Source of the DNA: Symsagittifera roscoffensis
Taxonomy: Eukaryota > Xenacoelomorpha > Acoela > Convolutidae
NCBI RefSeq assembly: GCF_963678635.1
Contig: NC_087065.1
Location: forward strand, 28,727,254-28,787,253
Direction of reading: 5' to 3'
Length of the DNA stretch: 60,000 bases
Below the pieces are notes generated by a model. That model searched no databases and was not told the origin of the DNA. It worked only from the letters and a program-made list of their open reading frames with translations. The position numbers and the translations under genes are program-made. Below are positions 12,506-21,956 of the stretch, piece by piece (within the stretch, counting starts at the first letter, position 1; the number at the start of each line of letters is the position of its first letter).

Positions 12506-13390
12506 TTACGATCCCATTTGTCCGGCTGAGCTCCGAAAAACACCATTGAAACAGTTTCTAACAACATCCAATATATATTCCAGGAACTGACCACCTTCAT
12601 ACAGCTCATTAATTTTGTACAACTTTTCGTCTGCTTTCCAAATGAAAAAAATAGTTCCTTCGCGGGTCCAAGTGGATTGAATTCTCTCATCCGACCTCAT
12701 GATTTTGAGGAAATTGACTCTTGCAGCACTTAGATCTTCGAATATTTTGATATCGCTCAACTCTTCATGGTTTACCAAATTCTTTTTCTTTTTTAGGAGG
12801 TCGATTTTCTTTATTCTTCTTCTGGCAAATCTAACAATTACTGGCTTGTTGCCGGCGTTTCGAGATGGTAGCCCGATGCGCAATAGATATATCGTTCTCT
12901 GATATTTGGGCCTCTAGTGCATTGCTTATGTCAACAACTTTTTTATTGTTGTTTCCATCATCTCCCTTTGCCCATCATTTATTTCTTTGAGCCCGAGAAT
13001 TTTCACATTATCCCTGCGGTTGTAATTCTCTAACAACTCAGACTCCGACAGTGTTTTGAGATTGATCTTTTCGTTGTGAGATATTTCGCCCTTTACCCAT
13101 ATCATTAGTTCATCTTTCACTTTTGATATTGCTTCTATTATCGCCAAATTTATAACTTCCTTGATTTGCACTTTGATGTCATCAAGCAACTTCGGGATCA
13201 ACGCATTAACTGAATTTGATATCGCACCTTTGACCTTCTTTGCTAGATTCAGTTTTTCTTCAACAGATGATTCCTCTCCACACGGGCTCAATTTAATGCA
13301 AGTTCGTTTGGTAGATGGGTTACAGCAGACAGGGGGTCTGGTCGTGAAATTTGAGAGGTGGCATCTCAACGTTTGCACAGTTTTTATCAA
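12506..13390 (-). pseudogene. LINE-1 relic: ORF1 (coiled coil plus RRM-like)
   Basis: Two minus-strand frames (12926-13390 and 12506-12883) together form an ORF1 protein typical of L1/CR1-like LINEs. The first has an amphipathic helical region ending in NYNRRDNVKILGL. The second contains NKPVIVRFARRRIKK, EDLSAARVNFL and a TREGTIFF strand, as in the RNA-recognition and C-terminal domains of L1 ORF1p. A frameshift near 12,900 separates the halves. It lies just upstream of the endonuclease/RT relic on the same strand, as expected. Confidence 0.75.
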
Positions 13391-14968
13391 TGGTATTCAT
13401 TTTCTTTCTCTGAAACTATTTAAAAATTTTATTACAACAATTAGGCAAAGTTATAGAAAAGTTTTTAGGCTAAACGGTTGTACGGCATTCCAATGAAATC
13501 ATTTTAAATCGTGAAGAGCAGCGTTATCCCGTGATAGTGGTTGATATCTATTTTGATGAATGAGTTTCTTTTATGTTCTTGCTTCTTCATAGTACCATTG
13601 TTGGGATGGTTTCGTCCGCGACCAAAATTTCGCCAATTGTTTCCCCAAGTGTTATTTTTTGGTTAGGTTCTTTTTTTTCTCATATGATCTGGCATATTTG
13701 CAATGTTTGCTTTGGGTTTTAGTTTCAAGGTATGCACAAGAGCCTACTGAAAAATGATGGTATTGTTTCTAAGCTTATACATCGCTGAAATATCGATAGA
13801 CGAAAAATAAAATGTGATTTCATCCAGGTAGCATGTCCTTTAGATCACCGAAAAAATTACGCTACAAACAAAAATCATGATAAAAAACATATCACGTTAG
13901 TTTAAAAAATTTTTTGGTTTGTCCGAAAAAAATTTTTTGAGCGTCGCACATTTGCCTTTTGTTCTCGCAGTTCCATACAAGAAACTTACATGAAACACAA
14001 AAAAGAAAAATTGAAAAACTTAGAAAACAGCTTCAGAAAGTACAAGAAATTTTTTATGAAAACATAATGCTCTCGGAAAAAGACGCATGAAGTATAATCT
14101 AAAATCCAAGCTCGCGCAATAGATAGTTTGCGCACTTTTTTTTTGTCAAACCAGGGTTTTTATTTTGAACACAGAACATTATCCTCTGAATAATTTGGTC
14201 CTCTGAATAATTTGATCGCCTTTTCTGAATGTTTAATTTCCCATTTTCTCATTAGGTTTTAGTAAAAAACCATTGCTTGAAATTGAGTTGACACTACAGA
14301 TGAATATTTTCACAATATTTAGTTTCTATTTTCAGTTTTTTGCATTATAATTTTTTAACGTAAAATTTAACTTGGTTGCTTTCTGCCGTTTTATTAATAC
14401 CTGAAATGCGTAACTCGGGTTGTATCGGGTTGACCTGAAAAAAAGACGTCATTTTAAATTTGATTGACTTTTGAGCTCCCTTCTTCCATTTCATAAATTT
14501 GATTTACTTATTTCGAGATGATACTTTTTAGCTCCACCTGGGTTGATCGGGCATTTCCTTTTATTGACGAATCAGTAACATGAATAACATAAAATTGAAT
14601 AGAACGTGGCGGAAAACTGATAGTAACTTCTGAATGGCCACCGCAGAAAATAAAATTTTGCTCTTAAGACATGTCCCTCGGAATCACTGACGAAATTTAA
14701 TCACTTACTTTCTTCAAATCAAAAAAATTCAGAGCTGCTTAATCGATGAACATCGCTGAATAAAGAATAAATGAGACTTACTCTAGAAATCTGCGTCAAT
14801 TTGTCAGAGTATAAAGCTTCCCAGCTTCGCATACCTGCCTTTGGTACCAGAAATTCCGTTCAAAAAATAAAATGAGGAAAGAACGAAAAAAATAAATATA
14901 TGTTTCAACAGCTTCAGAAACTACAGCAAAAATTTAAGAAAAAAGTTAGACTTTCGGAAACAGGTAAG
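13391..14968. other. No gene recognised
   Basis: AT-rich sequence beyond the 5' end of the LINE relic. Some reading frames overlap the antisense of ORF1 but carry no motif of their own. Confidence 0.45.
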
Positions 14969-15035
14969 TTTGGTATCATCTAATTGAGTTTGGGTTATTT
15001 GATTGAATCTTGATTGCGAATTAGATGATACCAAA
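14969..15035. repeat. 17-bp perfect inverted repeat
   Basis: TTTGGTATCATCTAATT at 14969-14985 is exactly complementary to 15019-15035, leaving a 33-base loop. It could be a small hairpin or the remnant of a tiny fold-back element. Confidence 0.7.
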
Positions 15036-15199
15036 AAAAAGTTTTTCAATTTAGAAGCTTTTAACGCTTAATACAAAACGAAAACCTAATTTCAAGTTTT
15101 CATACCTTCTTGAGCTTAAACAAAAAAAATCAATATATCAAAAAAACACAGTAAGAATTGAGCTTAAGAAGTGCTAAAATTTTTCTAAAAGCGCCTTTG

Positions 15200-15470
15200 G
15201 CGCCAATATATACTAATATTGAGGGGGGAACGCGCGCCGAAAAAACGCAATTTTTTGGTCAAAATTTTCCGGAAAGTGCCTAAAAACGCCTTTTTCAGAC
15301 TGTTTTTGCAAAGTTGAAAATTTGGTTAAAACAGGGACTAAACTGTGCATAAGGAGACCTCGAAAATTCAATTCGGTCGACCTAAAAAAAAGTCGACCAA
15401 GTTTTCGAAAATTTTTTGAAATTCCGCCTCCTCCCCTCATGAAAATCCTAGATCCGCCCCTGCCTATGCT
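15200..15470 (-). repeat. Interspersed repeat fragment
   Basis: On the minus strand the segment begins with GGGGCGGATCTAGGATTTTC and a run coding for G/R-rich residues (GRGGSRIFMRGGGG). Such GCGGATC-AGGATTTT ends are common in animal interspersed repeats. The exact family and both termini are not resolved. Confidence 0.4.
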
Positions 15471-15639
15471 TATAAAATAGGCTTTCATTGATTCAGCGAT
15501 GATTATTTAACTAACTATTACCCGTGATGCGTTTGATTTCTTTGCGCGATGCACGTTTATTTTGATTTTTACTCCATGTATTCGTTTAGGTGAGTGGAGC
15601 TTCATTTGTCCCAGTTTGAACGTATCAACTCATTGTAGT

Positions 15640-15955
15640 CATTACGAGGCCAAACTGTGCATTCTCTGCATTGTAAGCGGAATCCGCAACAGGCCAAAAT
15701 CAGATTTGTCGCGGAATCCTCAACATTGCTACTTTTCTTTGATCTTCTTTGCTGTTTTGGAATCCGCAACAAAACAAATGTGCCGACAAAATTACGTTAC
15801 AGGCATATAGTTATATGTATGCGGAATCCACTTAAATTTTGTTTGTGGAATCCACTTACATTTTGGAACATATTTTAAGACTTGTTCTCTGGAAACCAGG
15901 AACATACAGACACAAAATTGTGCTCCTATCCAGTGCACAGTTTGGCCTCGTAATG
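15640..15955. mobile_element. 316-bp MITE with internal GGAATCC repeats
   Basis: A 22-bp perfect terminal inverted repeat starts CATTACGAGGCCAAACTG at 15640 and is exactly complementary to 15934-15955. No target duplication is obvious. Inside, GGAATCC occurs about five times in direct orientation (for example 15681, 15713, 15761, 15824, 15847), usually followed by GCAAC or ACTTA. No coding capacity. Confidence 0.75.
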
Positions 15956-16295
15956 GTTAACAAAAATTGAGTAAAAATTGGTCGTTGCCTGATGATTTAA
16001 CAAATTGCAACATGTAAAAGGTCGTCCAAGCCCAAATAATAACTATCACTCAATCAAATTGCAAATTACTATTCTTGTTTTTGAAAATGAGCCGGGCAAC
16101 CATAATGTTTCCATTATCGTGATAATTTTCGTATGATCTGTTGCGGTTTTGCTCTTTAACAGTTCTTGTAAAGGAAAATGTTAACACAGAGGCGAAGCTT
16201 TGCTTCGCGAATACTAGCGAAAACACGACAAAAAGCAGCTTTAGAAAGGGCAACAAGAAAAAACAGAAATAAGCCTCGAATTAGGCAAAACTCGG
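15956..16295. other. No gene recognised
   Basis: AT-rich, nothing supported on either strand. Confidence 0.4.
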
Positions 16296-16390
16296 CTATG
16301 TCTAGGATTCGATCTACCGCTTACTGCAATCAAATGATTTTGAGTCTCGCGCACTAACCACTCAACCACGCACGCTTAACCACCGACAAA
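16296..16390 (-). repeat. tRNA-like (SINE-type) sequence
   Basis: The minus strand carries a plausible pol III box A (GTGGTTGAGTGGTTAGTGCG) and, about 50 bases on, a box B-like AGATCGAATCC. The acceptor stem does not pair, so this is not a working tRNA. It is best read as a tRNA-derived pseudogene or SINE head. Confidence 0.4.
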
Positions 16391-17029
16391 GACTAGTCAC
16401 GAACAAAGCAGCTACAAGCTAATAAAATGCCAATGCCATTCAGCAAAATTGGCACCAAATACAAATAGACAATATCTTGCAAATAATAAAATTGGAATTT
16501 AACAAACTGAAGGCATCCACACTAATTTTGCATGTAACAATCTTAAAGCATAAATCCACATTGTATAAATTATGCATTTCAAAAAATTGAAAAATATATC
16601 GAGTTGGAAAAATTGAAAAATATATCGAGTTGGATATCGAGTTTTTATTGTGTGAAGCAAAGTTTTTCGGTTCATTTGATAACCTAAAAAAGTATCAACT
16701 GTGTTTACTTATAACTATTCCAAAGTCAAAGCACATTCTATCAAAAAGCTGTAAAGGTACCCCAAAAGTGGCACCAATATCTGCGACTTAGATTAGAAAA
16801 AAAAGAAGGTTCGTAATAAGACACTAAGCTGACGCTAGTGTAAAAATTGCTACGCAAGCGCAAAATATCCGGAAGAAAACTACATACAATAATCGAATCT
16901 TTCAAGGAACTTTAGGAATGCTAGAAAAAAAACGAATTTCGAAAGAAAAATTCTGTGAAATTAAGCTGACAAAACTAAGCAGACAGACTAAAATCTAAGC
17001 TAGCGGAAAAATTTCAGTTTGCAAAAAAT
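16391..17029. other. No gene; short tandem duplication
   Basis: Near 16583-16640 an approximately 28-base unit containing TTGAAAAATATATCGAGTTG is repeated twice. Otherwise AT-rich sequence without recognisable features. Confidence 0.45.
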
Positions 17030-17560
17030 TAATTCTCGACCAGAATCAAACTCCCAGGCTTTGTCGTCACATTCATGGGTTAAACAGCAATTTGGAAGAA
17101 AGCTGAATGACTATGAAAATCAAACGGAAAAAAAATGCAACAAAAGCCCAAAAAATTGGGAACAAAATTACCTGCTCACTAAAATCTCTATAAAAAGCAT
17201 TGTGAATGCTATCCAGAAGCCAAATTTTCAGAAAAAGTCCTTTCTGCGGAACTAAGCCGTCAAAAACAAGCAGACACAATAATCTGAATTAGCCAAAACG
17301 TTCTATATGCAAGAGAAACAGGTTTCAACTGAAATCAAACTCCCGGGCTTTGTCACCTCAAGCATGGGTATTATAAGCAACTTGAAATAAAGCTGAACCA
17401 TCGAGCTACGAAAACTAAGCCGACTATTATAAACAGATAGACGATAGTAGGAAAAAGCACTAAAACTCAAGTTTGCAAAAAAGCCCCGAGCGGATTCGAA
17501 TTGCAAATCTTTGCCATCTCAAGCTGTTGTTTTACCTCTTCGCCAGATGGTTGATTGGAT
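17030..17560 (-). repeat. Cluster of three tRNA-derived repeats
   Basis: Three minus-strand segments (about 17030-17115, 17325-17415, 17475-17560) share a TGA(A/G)(A/G)TG(A/G)C(A/G)ACAAAG-like middle and a box B-like end (GAGTTTGATTCTGG, GAGTTTGATTTCAG, AATTCGAATCC). Two have good box A matches (TAGCTCGATGGTTCAGC and TGGCGAAGAGGTAAAAC). The flanks also share AAACTAAGC and AGCAGACA motifs, suggesting tandemly arrayed SINE-like units. Divergence is high. Confidence 0.4.
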
Positions 17561-18135
17561 TTGAATTTATAGTTACCGAGCGGCAACAAATCCGAAAAAC
17601 CTGAGCTGAAACCTTTCATGCCGAAAAAAATTTCTTAACTTATGAAAAATGTAAAGTCCCTTTTCCCGTCAGCGCACACACACAAACAAAAGTTTTTTTC
17701 AGACCTAACGACGCACTAAAATCACAATTGCTGGCAAAATTGCAACCAATGTGAAAGGAAAATTTCGATCTTTTTAAACCCTTTAGCAATTGTGATTTTT
17801 TAAACTGAACTCGAATTTTGCAGTTGTGTTAACTCTATACAAAATTCGACGGATGATTGATTGAATTTGAACCTATTTTAAAATCCTTTACCTGAAAAAA
17901 AACCGCAAGACCGAAGTAATCGTCTACACTTCGTTTCTTGACACTTAATGGTAAATCAGACTGCAAAACCACCAAAATAGAGCACATTTACCATAACTCA
18001 AACTACTTTTTTTTTAGTGAAAAAGTCAAAACCCGCTTGCATAGTGAACTTATGAACAATTCGAAAGGCTTAAGAAAGGGGGAGTCCTTGAAAGTCTCAA
18101 AAATCAAAGGGAACAATATTTGTATTTGAGAGGAC
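17561..18135. other. No gene recognised
   Basis: AT-rich sequence; a 63-codon frame at 17938-18129 has no recognisable motif. Confidence 0.4.
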
Positions 18136-18441
18136 GGATCTTGTTAACTATCCCCCCTTTTTGGACCTTGTTAACTATTTCACTATTTCCCCCCTATGCA
18201 TTATTAATTTTGACATACAATTATGTATAAAATATGCATTTCAAAAAATTCAAAAATTAATTTGGTTATTTTTTCGCGCGTTCGTATTTGTATTAGCTAC
18301 TATTTCTATAGTATCTACATAAAAAATTTTAATTAAATATATTTTCTGAAAATTGTCTTAAGCTATTGAAAATGTGACAGCCAAAGTTGAATTTCTGAAA
18401 ATCCAAATAGGGGGGGGGGGGGGCAATAGTTACCCAGATTC
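18136..18441. mobile_element. 306-bp hAT-like MITE with a long G tract
   Basis: The element is bounded by an 8-bp direct repeat, GAGAGGAC (18128-18135 and 18442-18449), the target-duplication length used by hAT elements. Its ends are imperfect inverted repeats: GGATCTTGTTAACTATCCCC on the left and, complemented from the right, GAATCTGGGTAACTATTGCC. The right inverted repeat contains an uninterrupted run of about 15 G. There is no coding capacity. Confidence 0.75.
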
Positions 18442-18635
18442 GAGAGGACTAACACAAAAAAAGCTTACAAAATCAATATAAAACAAAGGACAATACAAAA
18501 GCACAACACTATCCAGTATCGAATACATGAATAAACACAATATCAAACACAAACTATCAATAAGTTTTCGAATTTTTAGAACAAATAACGAATGGCAAAA
18601 AGTTAAGGTAGAATTTAGCTAAAATAGTTTTAAGT

Positions 18636-19679
18636 TCAGCAGTCTGCCTCGAAAAACTCCGCGGTCGTTGTCAAATAGGGTGTCTTATTCGCTGATGCAG
18701 TGTGATAACTTCGATTGATATTCCCGCTTGATGACTCCGACTGAAGATAGTGGTCAATTTCCCTCTGAACGAAGCTCGAATCCTGGTCACGACTGGACAT
18801 TGAATGCATTGTAGCGAATTTCAAGCTCGAGCTTTTGGGAATAGCTCCACTACTACGTGTGGCAGTGGAGAATTTAACTGCATTAGTCGGATGTGATTTA
18901 GATCTGAGGAAAACTGGAGAGTTTCGCAATGAGTGGCAGTTACGACTACATCCAGTCGGTTCTACCTCTACACAATTACTTGGCTTTTTCGAAGGCGACA
19001 AGTTGTCAGCAGATTGAGTTCCTTGATTGGGGCAAGGTAGAACTGATATCTCCAATCGACGCATATCTTTCGTGCAATCAGACTCAACCTTTGCTTTCAA
19101 AAACTGCAACTCTCTTCTTGTACGTGTGAGAGCTTTCGCTTGGTCCTGATAAGCTTCAGGGGTTGAAGCTCTGGACTCTGTCATTGGCGATTGTTTACTA
19201 GGAACCATCACATTAGCAGATGAATTTAGCTTTATACTACCTTCCAGACTATCTCCCATATCTTCGCTGTCAGCACTTGGCGATCTTTGTTTATTGCGAG
19301 CTGCAAAGCAAAGAAACGATTTCCGCCGCGCAGGCTGAGGAAGCCTGGATTCATGGTTGTTCTTTTTAAAACGGGTGGGCGTCAGGGTTTTTGAAAAACG
19401 GCTACAAAGATTCCACAGAAAATCAACCACACAGCATGCTAAGCAGCTTAGAACGATAGCAGAGAAACATATGATCATACTCCGCTTCCATCTGCTGCCA
19501 GAATTGGAGTCAATGTACTTTTCTTCATTGTGACTTGACCCCCCCTGTTGACTTTTCTTTTCCAATTCGATAATCTTATCGACAAGCTTTTTCTTATCTT
19601 CATTGTATTGGCTTTCTGAACAGCATTTCTCGCCATCCATCACACAACAGTACTTGTCCGTAGGAGCAGTTGCGCAAAT
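18636..19679 (-). CDS. Last exon of a single-pass membrane protein (host gene)
   Basis: This is an open frame of about 348 codons on the minus strand. It starts after a likely splice acceptor (AG at 19681-19680, preceded by a T-rich run) and ends at a TGA at 18636. The first residues carry paired cysteines (YCCVMDGEKCC), followed by a charged helical stretch rich in K and E. A hydrophobic segment of about 20 residues (SMIICFSAIVLSCLACCVV) comes next, with basic residues on both sides. The remaining roughly 250 residues are rich in Ser, Thr, Lys and Arg and look disordered. I infer a cysteine-containing extracellular part, one membrane helix and a cytoplasmic tail; earlier exons are not identified. 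No family is recognised. It is not related to the surrounding elements. Confidence 0.65.
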   Translation of the reverse strand: MCATAPTDKYCCVMDGEKCCSESQYNEDKKKLVDKIIELEKKSQQGGSSHNEEKYIDSNSGSRWKRSMIICFSAIVLSCLACCVVDFLWNLCSRFSKTLTPTRFKKNNHESRLPQPARRKSFLCFAARNKQRSPSADSEDMGDSLEGSIKLNSSANVMVPSKQSPMTESRASTPEAYQDQAKALTRTRRELQFLKAKVESDCTKDMRRLEISVLPCPNQGTQSADNLSPSKKPSNCVEVEPTGCSRNCHSLRNSPVFLRSKSHPTNAVKFSTATRSSGAIPKSSSLKFATMHSMSSRDQDSSFVQREIDHYLQSESSSGNINRSYHTASANKTPYLTTTAEFFEADC

Positions 19680-20099
19680 CTAAATACACAATATTCGGTG
19701 AATGGTTGAGTTACTGATGATTTTAATGAATGCATTAAACGACAATACTAGGCTAATCAAAATAGATAGAACTGTTTTTTATTATACAAAATACCGTTAA
19801 ATTGTTAAACTGGCACAGTAGAATAGATTCCACACGTTTTGCACATTAAAAGACATGTTTGTCACTTTTTCCAGATCTTAGATCAATTTGTAAATATTGT
19901 AAAAAATTTTAATCCTGATGATGCGCATAATTTACGAAAACGTTTGAATTAACGTTATAAAATTCTTCAATAGAGTACTCTGAACATTGACAATGCATTT
20001 AGTCTCTAACCAAATAACTTAAATGGGCAATTATATCATAAATTAATTGAATAAATCTGAGAAAAAAAATTGAATCCATCATTCTTCCATATCGATTGA
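19680..20099. other. Probable intron or upstream DNA of the membrane-protein gene
   Basis: AT-rich and without a recognisable exon on the minus strand. Further upstream the sequence becomes a plus-strand LINE relic. Confidence 0.4.
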
Positions 20100-21825
20100 A
20101 AGTTTTTTGTCCAAATGATGCAACACAAGTCAGTGCTTTGCCAAAAACTCATATTGATTAGCTAATTGGTGATTTTGAAACAAACGGAAATGAATTTTGC
20201 TTTGACACGCCTACCAAAACAGATAATTTTTCTTCACTTATTCTGACCAGCATTAATTATGAAAAAACACGTCAAAAATTATCTTTAATTTCAATAACAA
20301 TAAATACCGAAAAGTAGAATTTTGCCTAACTCTATCCAATCTTCCTTGATTTCAATTAAATCAAAGTACAGACGCACAAAACATGTTTTCAATGCTGTTA
20401 AATTGAGTATCTTATGCTCTTCAGCAACATGCCCCAATCGAAAAGAAACTTAATCGTAAATTTAAAGCAAAACACGAGCTGAAACGGATTGGTTCGATTC
20501 AGAACGCAAAGAAACACTGAAAATGAAACAAAAATCACTTCTAGTTTCCCGAAATGAAAATTCGAAAGAAAATTGGCAAAAATATCGTCTTTGTCGTGAC
20601 CAGTTAGCCCAAGTGGTTAAAGATAAACAAGAAAAACATTCGCACTTATGCGTTTTTTTTTCTCAGCACAATCCAGCAAAAAATGAGATTTATCAAATTC
20701 GAGGATCCGGTTCCATAAATTCCAGAATTACTGCTCTGCGTAGTTCATTCAATGAAATGATCACACAGGACTTTAAAATAACCAAGTACTTCAACGCGGT
20801 TTTTAAAATTTATGGGAATGTTGTAGCTCTGCTAAGCCTCGGTTATTTAATCCAGGAATTTCTGAATTACCAATCTGTAATTTTCAGCACAACATTGAAG
20901 CAATGTTATGATATACTGCGAGAACAAAATACATAAAAACCTCTAACACCTTGTACTGTTCCTTCTTGGGCAAAAATTGATGGTCAATCAAAATTGTGCC
21001 ACACTTTAACGTTTGTTATTAATGCCTGCATAGATAAGGATGTTTTTCCCACTGAAAAGAAAAAAAACATAACTCCATTATTCAAAAAGGATGACCCAAT
21101 GCATCCTCAACCTTTTTGAGAAAACTTTCCATGTCCAAAGAACAGAAAAAGATCAAATTATGACTCCTTTACAATTTGGTTTGGGCAAAAATTGTTCCAG
21201 ACAAGATGCGCTTCTGTACGTAACTGAAAGTAGTCAAAAAGATATCGATTCCAAAAAAATGTTTATGCGGCTTTATTAGATCTCTCGAAATATTTCGACT
21301 TTATTTCTCATATTATTCTAGTTTCTTACGCTATCTTGGCTTTTCAACAAAAGCTAAAACATTATTTGAATGTTTTAAGAATTTTCAAAGAGTCAATGAG
21401 AATGAAATTTACGCTATCTTGGCTTTTCAACAAAAGCTAAAACATTATTTGAATGTCTTAAGAATTTTCAAAGAGTCAGAGAGAATGGATTTTTTTTGGA
21501 CTGGATAATCAAAATTGTATCTGCGATGGATGTACTTTGGTACAGTATGCAGACGATTGCATGGTGTATGCGTCAATTATATCTTAAAAGAATGCTCCGA
21601 GTCAATTACAAAAATCTTTACACGAGCTTACTTCTTTTTTCTGAGAATCAGTTAAATCTGAATGCATCAAAATGGAAATTTATAGCTTTTTGTCCAAAAA
21701 AATGATAAACAGAATGTGGAATCAGACCGCCTTGTTATCAATGATTATTATGTAGAGAAAAAATCTGAATGCAAATACTTAGGTTTGATTCTAGATTTTC
21801 AAGGAATTAAGACCATAGATACAAT
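20100..21825 (+). pseudogene. LINE-2 relic, 5' part (endonuclease end, linker and RT)
   Basis: Plus-strand remains of an APE-type LINE different from LINE-1. The order is an endonuclease tail (about 20120-20300, containing FDTPTKTDNFSS), a linker (20523-20936), an RT start (VFPTEKKKNITPLFKKDDP near 21040), then LQFGLGKNCSRQDALLYVTES (21171-21230), a YADD-like QYADD (about 21540) and SENQLNLNASKWKFIAF (about 21645). Multiple frameshifts and stops are present. An 85-bp stretch (about 21326-21410) is tandemly duplicated (21412-21485). The relic is interrupted at 21825 by an R2-group element and resumes at 25042. Confidence 0.8.
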
Positions 21826-21956
21826 ACAAAAGGGGCCCTTCCGTTTAGTAACGGTAAGTGCACAAGCTGGATAGGGCCATACCAGCGATATAAAAATGCA
21901 TATATATCAGCAATGAAGTCATAAATCAGCATTAAATGCATCGTCATAATGTTAAT

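Noticed and set aside
16296-17560. Functional tRNA genes.
   Set aside because: Box A and B-like motifs are present but the acceptor and T stems do not pair; treated as tRNA-derived repeats.
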